From Clostridia bacterium (GTDB lineage: Bacteria > Bacillota > Clostridia > UMGS1883 > UMGS1540): a DNA stretch of 64,000 nucleotides. The first letter of the stretch is position 1; every line of letters begins with the position of its first letter. Made by a program: the position numbers and the translations under genes. Under the pieces are notes generated by a model. That model was not told where the DNA came from. It saw only the letters and a program-made list of their open reading frames with translations, and did not search any database. Shown here piece after piece: positions 1-7,766 of the stretch. Location: positions 62,001-126,000 of the forward strand of contig JAFSCR010000023.1 of assembly GCA_017436645.1 (NCBI GenBank). Direction: 5' to 3'.

Positions 1-329
1 TTTTAAACATTGCACTCAGTTATGGTGCCAGACAGGAAATTGTACATGCCACAAAATCTTTGGCAAAGCGTGTTGAAAACGGCGAAATGAAAGCCGATGA
101 GATAACAACTGAGATGCTGAATGAATGCCTATATACCGGCGACCAGCCTGACCCTGATTTAATCATTCGTCCCAGTGGAGAAAAACGAATCAGTAATTTT
201 ATGCTCTGGCAGGCTGCATATTCCGAATTTTGGTATTCCAATGTACTATGGCCTTCATTTAAACCGGAACATCTTCTGGATGCAATTGCCGAATATCAGG
301 GAAGAAACAGAAGGTTTGGCGGTGTTTGA
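1..329 (+). CDS. uppS: Isoprenyl transferase (undecaprenyl diphosphate synthase), C-terminal part
   Basis: This is the 3' end of a cis-prenyltransferase gene whose start lies before the window; the reading frame is open from base 3. The enzyme condenses isopentenyl diphosphate units onto farnesyl diphosphate to make the C55 lipid carrier for cell-wall synthesis. The visible 108 residues contain the family's C-terminal block: DPDLIIRPSGEKR, with the pyrophosphate-binding Arg/Ser-Gly-Glu/Arg set, then SNFMLWQAAYSEFW and the LWPSF motif. The gene is followed by cdsA and dxr, the usual bacterial order. The family assignment is firm; only the N-terminal half is missing. Confidence 0.96.
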   Translation, partial: LNIALSYGARQEIVHATKSLAKRVENGEMKADEITTEMLNECLYTGDQPDPDLIIRPSGEKRISNFMLWQAAYSEFWYSNVLWPSFKPEHLLDAIAEYQGRNRRFGGV

Positions 330-359
330 TTTAACTTTACGGAAGTGGAGGGATGAAAC

Positions 360-1139
360 GTGAAAACGAGAGTGATTTCAGGGTGTTTGGGAGCCGTCCT
401 TTTGATTTTAGTTTTATTGTGCGGTGTTACGGTTCTTCGCATCGCTGTTGGTCTTGTGTCCATGCTTATGATAGCTGAACTGTTTCGTGCAGTAAGGCTT
501 CGTAATTGGATTATCATTCCTGCAGCAATATTTGCAGCACTTTTAGCGGCAAATGTTTTTTCCGCAGAAATCCTATTTCCGGCATTTTGTGTTTATTTAC
601 TTATCATGCTTTCCATTATGTTGTTTTGTTATAAGTCATTACATATGCAAGATGTTGCCGTTGCAACGCTATTCTCTTTATTCATCGGTCTATTCATGGG
701 ATGTCTTACCCGAATCCGCATGGCAGATGGCGGCGCATATTGGATCTGGCTCGTTTTTCTTGGCGCATGGGGATGTGATGTATTTGCTTATTTTACAGGT
801 TGCCAATTCGGCACAAAAAAACTCATGCCGGATGTAAGTCCAAAGAAAACGGTTGAAGGAGCAGTAGGCGGTACGCTGGGTGCATCGATTTGTTTCCTTC
901 TTTTCGGCCTTATCATTGGCGGCCTCGGAAACATTCATCCCATTCCTCTGTTTTTTGCAGGCGCCCTCGCTGCACTTTGCGGACAGATGGGGGATCTTAC
1001 TGCGTCTGTTATAAAACGACAGTGCGGCATTAAGGATTATGGAAAAATCATGCCGGGTCACGGCGGTGCTATGGACCGATTTGACAGTATTTTGTTTGTG
1101 GCTCCTGCAATTTACATTTGCATGTTATTTATTCAGTAA
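360..1139 (+). CDS. cdsA: Phosphatidate cytidylyltransferase (CDP-diglyceride synthase)
   Basis: This integral membrane enzyme makes CDP-diacylglycerol from phosphatidate and CTP, the branch point for phospholipid synthesis. The 259 residues are mostly hydrophobic, with about seven or eight membrane segments. The family signature lies at about residues 216-242, running from SVIKR through KDYG and PGHGGAMDRFD with its metal- and substrate-binding Asp residues. SPKKTVEGAVGG is a second typical block. The start is a GTG preceded by GGAGGG. It sits between uppS and dxr in the same transcription unit, so lipid-carrier, phospholipid and isoprenoid synthesis are probably co-expressed. Confidence 0.97.
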   Translation: MKTRVISGCLGAVLLILVLLCGVTVLRIAVGLVSMLMIAELFRAVRLRNWIIIPAAIFAALLAANVFSAEILFPAFCVYLLIMLSIMLFCYKSLHMQDVAVATLFSLFIGLFMGCLTRIRMADGGAYWIWLVFLGAWGCDVFAYFTGCQFGTKKLMPDVSPKKTVEGAVGGTLGASICFLLFGLIIGGLGNIHPIPLFFAGALAALCGQMGDLTASVIKRQCGIKDYGKIMPGHGGAMDRFDSILFVAPAIYICMLFIQ

Positions 1140-1166
1140 TTTACCCAAAAAGGATAGGTACTTGTA

Positions 1167-2321
1167 TTGAAAAAAGTTTGTATATTAGGCTCAACCGGGT
1201 CTATCGGAACCCAGTCACTTGAAGTAATTGATTATGGCGGCAATTATGAGGTTACGGGTCTTGCGGCCGGTAAGAATGTTGCGCTTTTAGAAGAACAAAT
1301 TCGAAAGTTTAACCCTAAAATGGCGGCTGTTTATGACGAAAAGAGCGCTGCTCTTTTGAAAAACAACGTTCGTGATACGAACACGAGGATACTTTCAGGC
1401 ATTGAAGGCGTCCGTGAAGTGGCAGCGAAAAGCGGTGCGGATGTAACGGTGACGGCCATGGTCGGCAGCGCCGGCATATATCCGACGCTGGATGCCATTG
1501 AAGCCGGCAGCGATATTGCACTTGCAAATAAAGAAACGATGGTTTGTGCCGGTGATATTGTAAAGGATGCCGCAAAACGGAAAAAGGTTCAGATTCTTCC
1601 GGTTGATAGTGAACATAGTGCTGTATTTCAGTGCATCGGCAATCGCAAGAAGGATGTAAACCGCATTTTTCTAACTGCTTCGGGAGGACCGTTTTTTGGC
1701 AAAACGAGGGATGCGCTTCGCACAGTAACAAAAGCACAGGCGTTGAAACATCCCAACTGGAGCATGGGCGCAAAAATAACGATTGACAGTGCCACTATGA
1801 TGAATAAAGGTCTTGAAGTCATTGAGGCCATGCAGCTTTTTGATGTTTCGGCTGAAAATATAGAGGTTGTAATCCATAAGCAAAGTATTGTTCACTCCAT
1901 GGTTGAATTTAAAGATAATTCTGTTCTTGGCCAAATGGGGTGGCCGGATATGCGTATTCCAATTGGATTTGCGCTGGCATATCCTGATGCTTTGCCTACG
2001 CCAACAAAGCCTCTTGATTTCTCCTCGCTTTTATCTCTTACGTTTGAAAAACCTGACTTTGAAACGTTTGGTTGTTTACGTCTTGGCTTTGAAGCTGCAA
2101 AAAAAGGCGGTTCACTTACTACGGTGTTCAGTAGTGCCGGCGAAGCTGCCGTAGATTTGTTTTTAAATGATAAATGCACATTTTTGGATATTGAAAGTTA
2201 TGTCGAAAAAACAATGCAGGCACATAAATTAGTTATAAATCCCACCCTTTCGTGTATAATAGAAACGGATCAATGGGCAAGAGATTATGTAAATTCGCTT
2301 TGGGAAGGGAATGGCAGATGA
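1167..2321 (+). CDS. dxr: 1-deoxy-D-xylulose 5-phosphate reductoisomerase
   Basis: This enzyme catalyses the NADPH-dependent rearrangement of DXP to 2-C-methyl-erythritol 4-phosphate, the first committed step of the MEP isoprenoid pathway. The 384-residue length is normal. The N-terminal GSTGSIG (about residues 8-14) is the NADPH-binding turn. VDSEHSA carries the metal-binding Asp/Glu pair, and SATMMNKGLEVIEA is the family's catalytic block. The start codon is TTG after AGGA. Its stop overlaps the rseP start by four bases (ATGA), implying translational coupling. The MEP genes dxs and ispG, often nearby, are absent from this window. Confidence 0.97.
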   Translation: MKKVCILGSTGSIGTQSLEVIDYGGNYEVTGLAAGKNVALLEEQIRKFNPKMAAVYDEKSAALLKNNVRDTNTRILSGIEGVREVAAKSGADVTVTAMVGSAGIYPTLDAIEAGSDIALANKETMVCAGDIVKDAAKRKKVQILPVDSEHSAVFQCIGNRKKDVNRIFLTASGGPFFGKTRDALRTVTKAQALKHPNWSMGAKITIDSATMMNKGLEVIEAMQLFDVSAENIEVVIHKQSIVHSMVEFKDNSVLGQMGWPDMRIPIGFALAYPDALPTPTKPLDFSSLLSLTFEKPDFETFGCLRLGFEAAKKGGSLTTVFSSAGEAAVDLFLNDKCTFLDIESYVEKTMQAHKLVINPTLSCIIETDQWARDYVNSLWEGNGR

Positions 2322-3331
2322 CAATACTACTTGGCATTTTCATATTTGGTATGCTTATTTTCGTGCATGAACTCGGCCATTTTTTAGTAGCTCGTGCTTT
2401 TCATGTTCGGGTGCATGCATTTTCCATCGGAATGGGCCCTGCAATCTTTAAGAAAACCAAAGGTGAAGTGGAATACTCTCTTCGGCTTCTGCCCATTGGT
2501 GGATATGTAAAGCTGGAGGGTGAAGATACAGAATCTGATGATCCCAATGCATTTTGCAGAAAAAAACCCTTTGAGAGATTATGCGTTCTCCTTGCGGGGG
2601 GCGTAATGAATATCATTACAGGCTTTTTGATTTTTCTGATTTTATTTTCTTCTGTTTCCGCCATTCGTGTACCGGTGGTTGATTCCGTTGTAGAAAATAC
2701 GCCTGCGGCATCAGCCGGAATCATGGCGGGAGACAGGATTATTCGTATCAACAATAAATCGATTCACATTCAAAATGACGTGTCTCTTGCCATGCTGAAA
2801 AATGGTGCCAAAGAGCTTGAAATTACGGTGCTGCGAAACGGCGAGAAAATCACAAAAAATCTTACGCCAAAATCGGATGACGCATCCGGAAGTTATATTA
2901 TCGGTTTTTATTCCAAGATGCAGGAAATGACCCCGGGACTTGCAATTAAAACTGCATTTTACAACACTGCGTTTTCTGCAGAGGTAGTATATTATTCTGT
3001 CGGCCAGATGCTGACGGGTGGGGTAAAGCTTAAGGATATGTCCGGCCCTGTCGGAATTGTTGACGAAATGAATAACGTTGCGAAATCAGAAATGCCCGTT
3101 TTAAACATGCTGAACTTTATGGCAATGATTGCCGTAAATCTTGGAATTATGAATCTTTTACCCATTCCTGCGCTGGATGGGGGCAGAATATTCTTTATTT
3201 TGTTTGAAATGATCAGAAGAAAACCAATAAAACCGGAGCACGAAGGACTGGTGCATTTTATCGGTCTTGCCCTGCTTTTATTATTAATGGTTGTGATTAC
3301 GTTTTCGGATATTACTAAATTATTTGCATAG
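2318..3331 (+). CDS. rseP: Site-2 intramembrane zinc metalloprotease RseP/RasP
   Basis: This membrane protease cleaves transmembrane segments of anti-sigma factors and remnant signal peptides. I place the start at the ATG overlapping the dxr stop, giving 337 residues beginning MTILLGIF. HELGH at residues 17-21 inside the first membrane helix is the HExxH zinc site. A PDZ domain follows at about residues 125-195. NLLPIPALDGGR near residue 280 holds the third zinc ligand (NxxPxPxLDGG). Three or four membrane helices are visible. Its position after dxr is conserved in many bacteria; ispG, often next, is replaced here by nusB. Confidence 0.96.
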   Translation: MTILLGIFIFGMLIFVHELGHFLVARAFHVRVHAFSIGMGPAIFKKTKGEVEYSLRLLPIGGYVKLEGEDTESDDPNAFCRKKPFERLCVLLAGGVMNIITGFLIFLILFSSVSAIRVPVVDSVVENTPAASAGIMAGDRIIRINNKSIHIQNDVSLAMLKNGAKELEITVLRNGEKITKNLTPKSDDASGSYIIGFYSKMQEMTPGLAIKTAFYNTAFSAEVVYYSVGQMLTGGVKLKDMSGPVGIVDEMNNVAKSEMPVLNMLNFMAMIAVNLGIMNLLPIPALDGGRIFFILFEMIRRKPIKPEHEGLVHFIGLALLLLLMVVITFSDITKLFA

Positions 3332-3343
3332 AGAGGAAATACG

Positions 3344-3778
3344 ATGAGAAAAAATGCAAGAGAAGATGCCTTCAGAATTTTATTTGAACAGCACGTTAAT
3401 CCTGAAGAAGCAGCTGAAAAATTAGAAAGATATTTTTCCACTGCAAAAGAAGAGTCAAAAAAAGAGGAGCCCTTTTATGTAAACCGTCCTTCCGAAGCTG
3501 ATGTGACATACACACGCACGGTTGTGGAAGGTGTGCAGACACATCTTGAAGAGATTGATAAAAAAATTGAAGAAAATCTCAAGGATTGGGAAATGGATCG
3601 TGTGTCAAAAATCAGTATTGCGGTTTTACGACTTGCAATTTTTGAAATTTTATATATGAACGATATTCCAGCCGAAGTATCTGCAAGTGAGGCGGTTACC
3701 ATTGCAAAAAAGTATGACAGCCCCACCGCCGGTTCGTTTGTAAACGGTGTTCTTGGGAATATTATTAAGGAAAAATAA
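3344..3778 (+). CDS. nusB: Transcription antitermination factor NusB
   Basis: NusB is an all-helical RNA-binding protein that joins NusE (S10) on boxA RNA for rRNA antitermination. At 144 residues it has the family's usual length. It opens with MRKNAREDAFRILFEQ. Its C-terminal half carries the characteristic run VLRLAIFEILYMND, then VSASEAVTIAKKY and SFVNGVLGNI. It begins 13 bases after rseP with AGAGG as the ribosome-binding site, and its stop overlaps the xseA start by one base (TAATG). Co-transcription with xseA-xseB-ispA is common in Clostridia. Confidence 0.97.
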   Translation: MRKNAREDAFRILFEQHVNPEEAAEKLERYFSTAKEESKKEEPFYVNRPSEADVTYTRTVVEGVQTHLEEIDKKIEENLKDWEMDRVSKISIAVLRLAIFEILYMNDIPAEVSASEAVTIAKKYDSPTAGSFVNGVLGNIIKEK

Positions 3779-4983
3779 TGGAACGAAGAATTGTTTCTGT
3801 AAGCCAGATTAATGCTTACATAAAAAATGCATTTGACAGTGATTTTCTTTTGCAGAATATATGGATAAAAGGGGAAATCTCTAATTTCAAATTGCATTAT
3901 TCCGGACATATGTATATGAGCCTTAAGGATGCAGACGGTGTCATCCGTGCTGTTATGTTTAAAGGTGCCGGTGCATCACTTCGATTTGTTCCTGAAAACG
4001 GGATGCAGGTGTTGGCAAGAGGGCGAATTTCAGTTTATCCTCGTGACGGCGCCTATCAGCTTTATATTGAAGAAATGGAGCCTGAGGGAGCCGGTGCTTT
4101 ATATATTGCCTTTGAACAGCTTAAAGCAAAGCTGGAAAAAGAGGGTCTATTTGATCCGGCAAGAAAAAAAGCATTACCTCGATATCCCGGCTGCATTGGC
4201 GTGATCACAAGTGCAACAGGTGCGGCACTTCGTGATATTATGAATATAATAAATCGTCGCTGGCGACTATCTGATGTTACTGTCTATCCTGTTTTAGTAC
4301 AAGGCGAGGGGGCAGCGGCGGAAATTGCAGCGGCGGTTTCTTATTTTAACCGAGAAAAAGCGGCTGATGTTTTAATTGTTGGTCGTGGCGGTGGCTCGCA
4401 GGAAGATTTATGGGCCTTTAATGAAGAAATCGTAGCTCGTGCTGTAGCAGATTCCCACATTCCCGTCATTTCTGCCGTGGGACATGAAACAGATTTTACA
4501 ATTTGTGATTTTGTTTCGGACCTTCGTGCACCGACGCCGTCTGCGGCAGCAGAGCTTGTAGTGCCTGATGAAACCGAAATCCGTGCAATGCTTTCTGGGG
4601 TTGAAAAAAGACTTTCAGCGCATTTGTCCATGTCTGTCAGTAAGTCCCGTGAAAAAGTCAACTCTGTTTCCACTCGTCTATCAAATTATAAAAGACAAGT
4701 TGAAGATTTAGAGTATGAACTGGACAGCTTAACTTCTTCGCTTGCACAGGCGATGCAAACGGTTTTGCAGAAAGAACAGAATAAATTAATGCAGAATGCC
4801 GGAAAACTTGATGTGATGAGTCCGCTTAAAGTCTTGTCCCGAGGGTTTACTTATACCACTAAAAGCGGAGAGGCGGTAGCTTCTGTTTCTATGCTTGAAA
4901 CAGGGGATGAAATTGCAGTTCGTTTTCATGACGGCTTGGCAGACTGTGTGGTTAAAGATACAGAAAGGAGCGAAAGCATATGA
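3778..4983 (+). CDS. xseA: Exodeoxyribonuclease VII large subunit
   Basis: This is the catalytic large subunit of the bidirectional single-strand DNA exonuclease ExoVII, acting in repair and recombination. The 401 residues show an N-terminal OB-fold (about 1-100, including VSQINAYIKN and WIKGEISNF). The nuclease core follows, with VLIVGRGGGSQEDLWAFNEE and SAVGHETDFTICDFVSDLRAPTPSAAAE split over the catalytic region. A helical coiled-coil stalk and a C-terminal SPLKVLSRGFTYT block complete it. It is coupled by overlaps to nusB upstream and xseB downstream. Confidence 0.97.
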   Translation: MERRIVSVSQINAYIKNAFDSDFLLQNIWIKGEISNFKLHYSGHMYMSLKDADGVIRAVMFKGAGASLRFVPENGMQVLARGRISVYPRDGAYQLYIEEMEPEGAGALYIAFEQLKAKLEKEGLFDPARKKALPRYPGCIGVITSATGAALRDIMNIINRRWRLSDVTVYPVLVQGEGAAAEIAAAVSYFNREKAADVLIVGRGGGSQEDLWAFNEEIVARAVADSHIPVISAVGHETDFTICDFVSDLRAPTPSAAAELVVPDETEIRAMLSGVEKRLSAHLSMSVSKSREKVNSVSTRLSNYKRQVEDLEYELDSLTSSLAQAMQTVLQKEQNKLMQNAGKLDVMSPLKVLSRGFTYTTKSGEAVASVSMLETGDEIAVRFHDGLADCVVKDTERSESI

Positions 4984-5180
4984 GCTTTGAAGCGTCAATT
5001 CGTGAACTTGAAACAATTTTAAAAGAACTGGAATCCGGAGAATTGCCCCTTGAAAAGTCTATTGCGGCTTTTGAAAAGGGCGTTGCTCTTGTGAAAGAAT
5101 GCAAAAAACAGCTTGATACGGCGCAAGGCAAGGTTACGATGCTTTTGGAAGGGATACAGAATGAGAAAGAATCAAATTGA
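4980..5180 (+). CDS. xseB: Exodeoxyribonuclease VII small subunit
   Basis: This small helical subunit packs on the XseA stalk in multiple copies. The 66-residue protein has the family motifs SFEASIRELETILKELESGE and PLEKSIAAFEKGVALVKEC. Its ATG overlaps the xseA stop (ATGA), so stoichiometric translation is likely. The 3' end overlaps the ispA start by 20 bases. Confidence 0.96.
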   Translation: MSFEASIRELETILKELESGELPLEKSIAAFEKGVALVKECKKQLDTAQGKVTMLLEGIQNEKESN

Positions 5181-5988
5181 GGAATACTTAAAGTCAATTA
5201 TCAAAGAAGAAGGCCTTTTATATGATGCAATGCGATACAGCCTTCTCGGTGGTGGGAAGCGCCTTCGTGTCCAGCTTGCCATGATGGCATCAGCTGCACT
5301 TGGCGGCAAGGAAGAAGATGCACTTCCTTATGGAGCTGCCCTTGAATGTATACATACATATTCGCTGATTCATGATGATTTACCTTGTATGGACGACGAT
5401 GACCTTCGCCGTGGAAGGCCGACACTTCACAAGCAATTTGATGAGGCAACGGCTGTACTTGCTGGAGACGGGCTTTTAACGCTTGCATTCTCTATTGCGG
5501 CAAGGGCACCCTTGTCCCCGCAGCAGAATTTAGCTGCTGTAAAGGTTCTTTCCGATAGTGCCGGCGCATATGGTATGGTTGAAGGGCAAGTGCTCGATAT
5601 GACGCTAAGCGGAGCGTCGGAAGATGAAATTTTAGAAATGTATCGGTATAAAACCGGTGCACTTTTATGTGCCGCCGTTTCTCTTGGTGCAATTGCGGCA
5701 GGCGGAAAAGGCGATGAACTTCGAACCTTTGCCGAGAATCTCGGTGTGGCGTTTCAAATTCAGGATGATATTTTAGATATTATTGGTGATGAGGCGATTC
5801 TTGGGAAGCCTGTAAAGAGTGACCAGAAAAACGAAAAGAATACGGTTGTTTCTATCATTGGCATTGAAGAGGCTAAGAAACGTGTTCGCCTTTATACCGA
5901 AAAAGCAATTGATAGTCTTGCGCCTTTTATGCCTAATGCCCAGGCGCTTTCTGCGCTTGCGGAGAGTCTGATTGAAAGGAAAATGTGA
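5161..5988 (+). CDS. ispA: Geranyl/farnesyl diphosphate synthase (IspA-type polyprenyl synthase)
   Basis: This trans-prenyltransferase makes farnesyl diphosphate from IPP and DMAPP, supplying UppS. From the ATG at 5161 (GGAAGGGA upstream) it has 275 residues. The first Asp-rich motif is HDDLPCMDDDD (residues 71-81), and the second is FQIQDDILD. GGGKRLRVQ (about 30-38) is the IPP-binding block. A longer in-frame reading from 5113 would sit wholly within xseB and has no good ribosome-binding site. The usual downstream partner dxs is missing here. Confidence 0.95.
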   Translation: MRKNQIEEYLKSIIKEEGLLYDAMRYSLLGGGKRLRVQLAMMASAALGGKEEDALPYGAALECIHTYSLIHDDLPCMDDDDLRRGRPTLHKQFDEATAVLAGDGLLTLAFSIAARAPLSPQQNLAAVKVLSDSAGAYGMVEGQVLDMTLSGASEDEILEMYRYKTGALLCAAVSLGAIAAGGKGDELRTFAENLGVAFQIQDDILDIIGDEAILGKPVKSDQKNEKNTVVSIIGIEEAKKRVRLYTEKAIDSLAPFMPNAQALSALAESLIERKM

Positions 5989-5989
5989 T

Positions 5990-6559
5990 ATGTATGTTTT
6001 AGGGATTAACGGGAGTCCGAGCACGGATGGGAACACGGTCTATCTTTTAAACAGAATTTTAGAGAGATTAGACGGTGTGGAAAGAGAACTTGTTCACTTC
6101 TCGAAAGAAATCGAAAACCTGCAAAGACCCTTCTGCACAAATTGCTCCACGCCCTGCAGTAAAGTTTGTTTTTCCGGAACAGGCGTAGAAGAAATCTTTG
6201 AAAAAATGAAAAGAGCAGATGTTATTCTTTTTGGCAGTCCCGTCTATTTTGGAGGCCCTTCTGCACAGATCAAAGCACTGTTTGATAAGAGCCGTGCATA
6301 CCGTGGTGAAAAGGCTTTTGTCGGGAAATATGGCGCTGCTGTAGTTTCCGGGGCATCGAAATACGGTGGACAGGAAGCGACAGTGCGGAGCCTGCAGGAT
6401 TCCATGCTTGTGCATGGTATGACCATTATTGGCCCCGGCTCCAATGCATTTGATGCAGGGCACCTCGGCGTTTGCGCCCAGAAGCCTGCCTGTGAGGATG
6501 CATTTGCAAAAAGCCGCTGCGATTCCTTGGCGGCCAGAATTTTAGAACTCAAAATCTGA
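5990..6559 (+). CDS. Flavodoxin-family NAD(P)H-dependent oxidoreductase with N-terminal cysteine cluster
   Basis: The 189-residue protein has an N-terminal flavodoxin-like fold. GINGSPSTDGNT (residues 5-16) is the FMN phosphate-binding loop, and VILFGSPVYFGGPSAQIKAL is the second FMN-contact loop. Four cysteines at about residues 47-58 (FCTNCSTPCSKVC) precede FSGTGVEEIFEKM, a spacing reminiscent of iron-sulfur flavoproteins of anaerobes. I infer a two-electron reductase for an unknown substrate, possibly with a cluster or disulfide. It starts one base after the ispA stop, using GAAAGGA inside ispA. A genuine link to isoprenoid synthesis is not shown. Confidence 0.85.
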   Translation: MYVLGINGSPSTDGNTVYLLNRILERLDGVERELVHFSKEIENLQRPFCTNCSTPCSKVCFSGTGVEEIFEKMKRADVILFGSPVYFGGPSAQIKALFDKSRAYRGEKAFVGKYGAAVVSGASKYGGQEATVRSLQDSMLVHGMTIIGPGSNAFDAGHLGVCAQKPACEDAFAKSRCDSLAARILELKI

Positions 6560-6579
6560 AACGAAAGAGGCGATGATTT

Positions 6580-7572
6580 ATGAATATTCGCCAGATGCAT
6601 GAAGAAACGGAACATAGAATTTTATCCCCCCTTGCAACCTTTTCTGATGAATCGAAGGGTAGGCTGGAACCTTCTGTCCCTTGCGATTTTCGTACGGAAT
6701 TTCAAAAAGACCGGGATAAAATCATTCATTCCAAAGCGTTCCGCAGATTAAAGCATAAAACGCAGGTGTTTATAACACCTGAAGGGGACCACTATCGAAC
6801 ACGTCTTACTCACACACTTGAGGTTTCACAAATTGGTCGAACCATCGCAAGGGGGTTAAGACTGAACGAGGACCTGACGGAAGCGATTGCTTTGGGGCAT
6901 GACCTTGGTCATACGCCTTTTGGCCATGAAGGGGAACGTGCGCTTGACAAACTCAGTTCCAACGGTTTTCGGCATAATGAACACAGCCTTCGGGTGGTAG
7001 ATGTACTGGAAGGCGGAGGGGGCCTTAATCTTACAGAAGAGGTTCGTGACGGCATTCTTTGCCATTCCGGTGATAAAGAACCTTCTACTCTCGAGGGGGC
7101 CATTATTCGTCTTGCCGACAGAATTGCATATATAAACCATGATATTGACGATGCCATTCGTGGTGGCATTATTCGAGGGGACTCTATTCCTAAAGAGTGT
7201 GTTCGCATTTTGGGTAATAGCCACAGCGAACGTATTGATACGATGGTTCGTGATGTAATTGCCAATAGCTTTGATAAGCCTTTTGTTAAAATGAGCAAAG
7301 ATATCCATGCGGCTATGATGGACCTTCGTGCTTTTATGTTCGATACGGTTTACGTCGGTTCAGAAGCGAAAACCGAGGAGAAAAAGGCGGGCGGCATGAT
7401 TTGTTCACTATTCGCTTATTTTACTGAAAACTTTGATGCCCTTCCGGGCGGCGTGCCGGGAACTGATGCGAAAAAGGAACAGCAGATTATAGATTATATT
7501 GCCGGCATGACGGATACGTATGCAACCTATGTGTTTAAAAATCATTTCATTCCGAAGGGATGGTACAGATAA
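6580..7572 (+). CDS. dgt: Deoxyguanosinetriphosphate triphosphohydrolase-like HD protein
   Basis: This HD-domain dNTP triphosphohydrolase releases triphosphate from deoxynucleotides and helps to control the dNTP pool. In its 330 residues, RTRLTHTLEVSQIGR provides His78, and ALGHDLGHTPFGHEGE provides His107-Asp108. RLADRIAYINHDIDD (about 178-191) supplies the final Asp ligand. The N-terminal RRLKHKTQVF block is typical. The order dgt-dnaG-rpoD is conserved in Clostridia, but here a hairpin terminator separates dgt from dnaG. Confidence 0.93.
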   Translation: MNIRQMHEETEHRILSPLATFSDESKGRLEPSVPCDFRTEFQKDRDKIIHSKAFRRLKHKTQVFITPEGDHYRTRLTHTLEVSQIGRTIARGLRLNEDLTEAIALGHDLGHTPFGHEGERALDKLSSNGFRHNEHSLRVVDVLEGGGGLNLTEEVRDGILCHSGDKEPSTLEGAIIRLADRIAYINHDIDDAIRGGIIRGDSIPKECVRILGNSHSERIDTMVRDVIANSFDKPFVKMSKDIHAAMMDLRAFMFDTVYVGSEAKTEEKKAGGMICSLFAYFTENFDALPGGVPGTDAKKEQQIIDYIAGMTDTYATYVFKNHFIPKGWYR

Positions 7573-7610
7573 ACCGTTTTTTGCATAATATTGTAAATTT
7601 TGGTCAAACT

Positions 7611-7652
7611 AACACACTGTCGAAGGATATCTTTTGACGGTGTGTTTTCTTT
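7611..7652 (+). terminator. Intrinsic terminator after dgt
   Basis: ACACACTGTC (7612-7621) pairs with GACGGTGTGT (7636-7645), with one G-T pair, over a 14-base loop. A T-rich run follows. It closes the uppS-to-dgt transcription unit. Confidence 0.85.
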
Positions 7653-7681
7653 TTGACGAAATTGATAAAAAACAATACAAA
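7653..7681 (+). promoter_or_regulatory. Sigma-A promoter for dnaG-rpoD
   Basis: The -35 is TTGACG (7653-7658) and the -10 is TACAAA (7676-7681), with 17 bases between them. It lies just after the dgt terminator and about 85 bases before dnaG. The -10 is not perfect, so this is a candidate only. Confidence 0.5.
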
Positions 7682-7766
7682 GTTTGTAAAAAAAGAAGGA
7701 TTTGCATACCGAATGTCGAAATAGAAGAGGAATCAATTTTTTGATGTAATGAAAGAGGGCACAGGC

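Noticed and set aside
7602-7608. GGTCAAA heptad between dgt and dnaG that resembles half a CtsR site
   Set aside because: The second heptad at three-base spacing reads ACACACT, so there is no functional CtsR pair.
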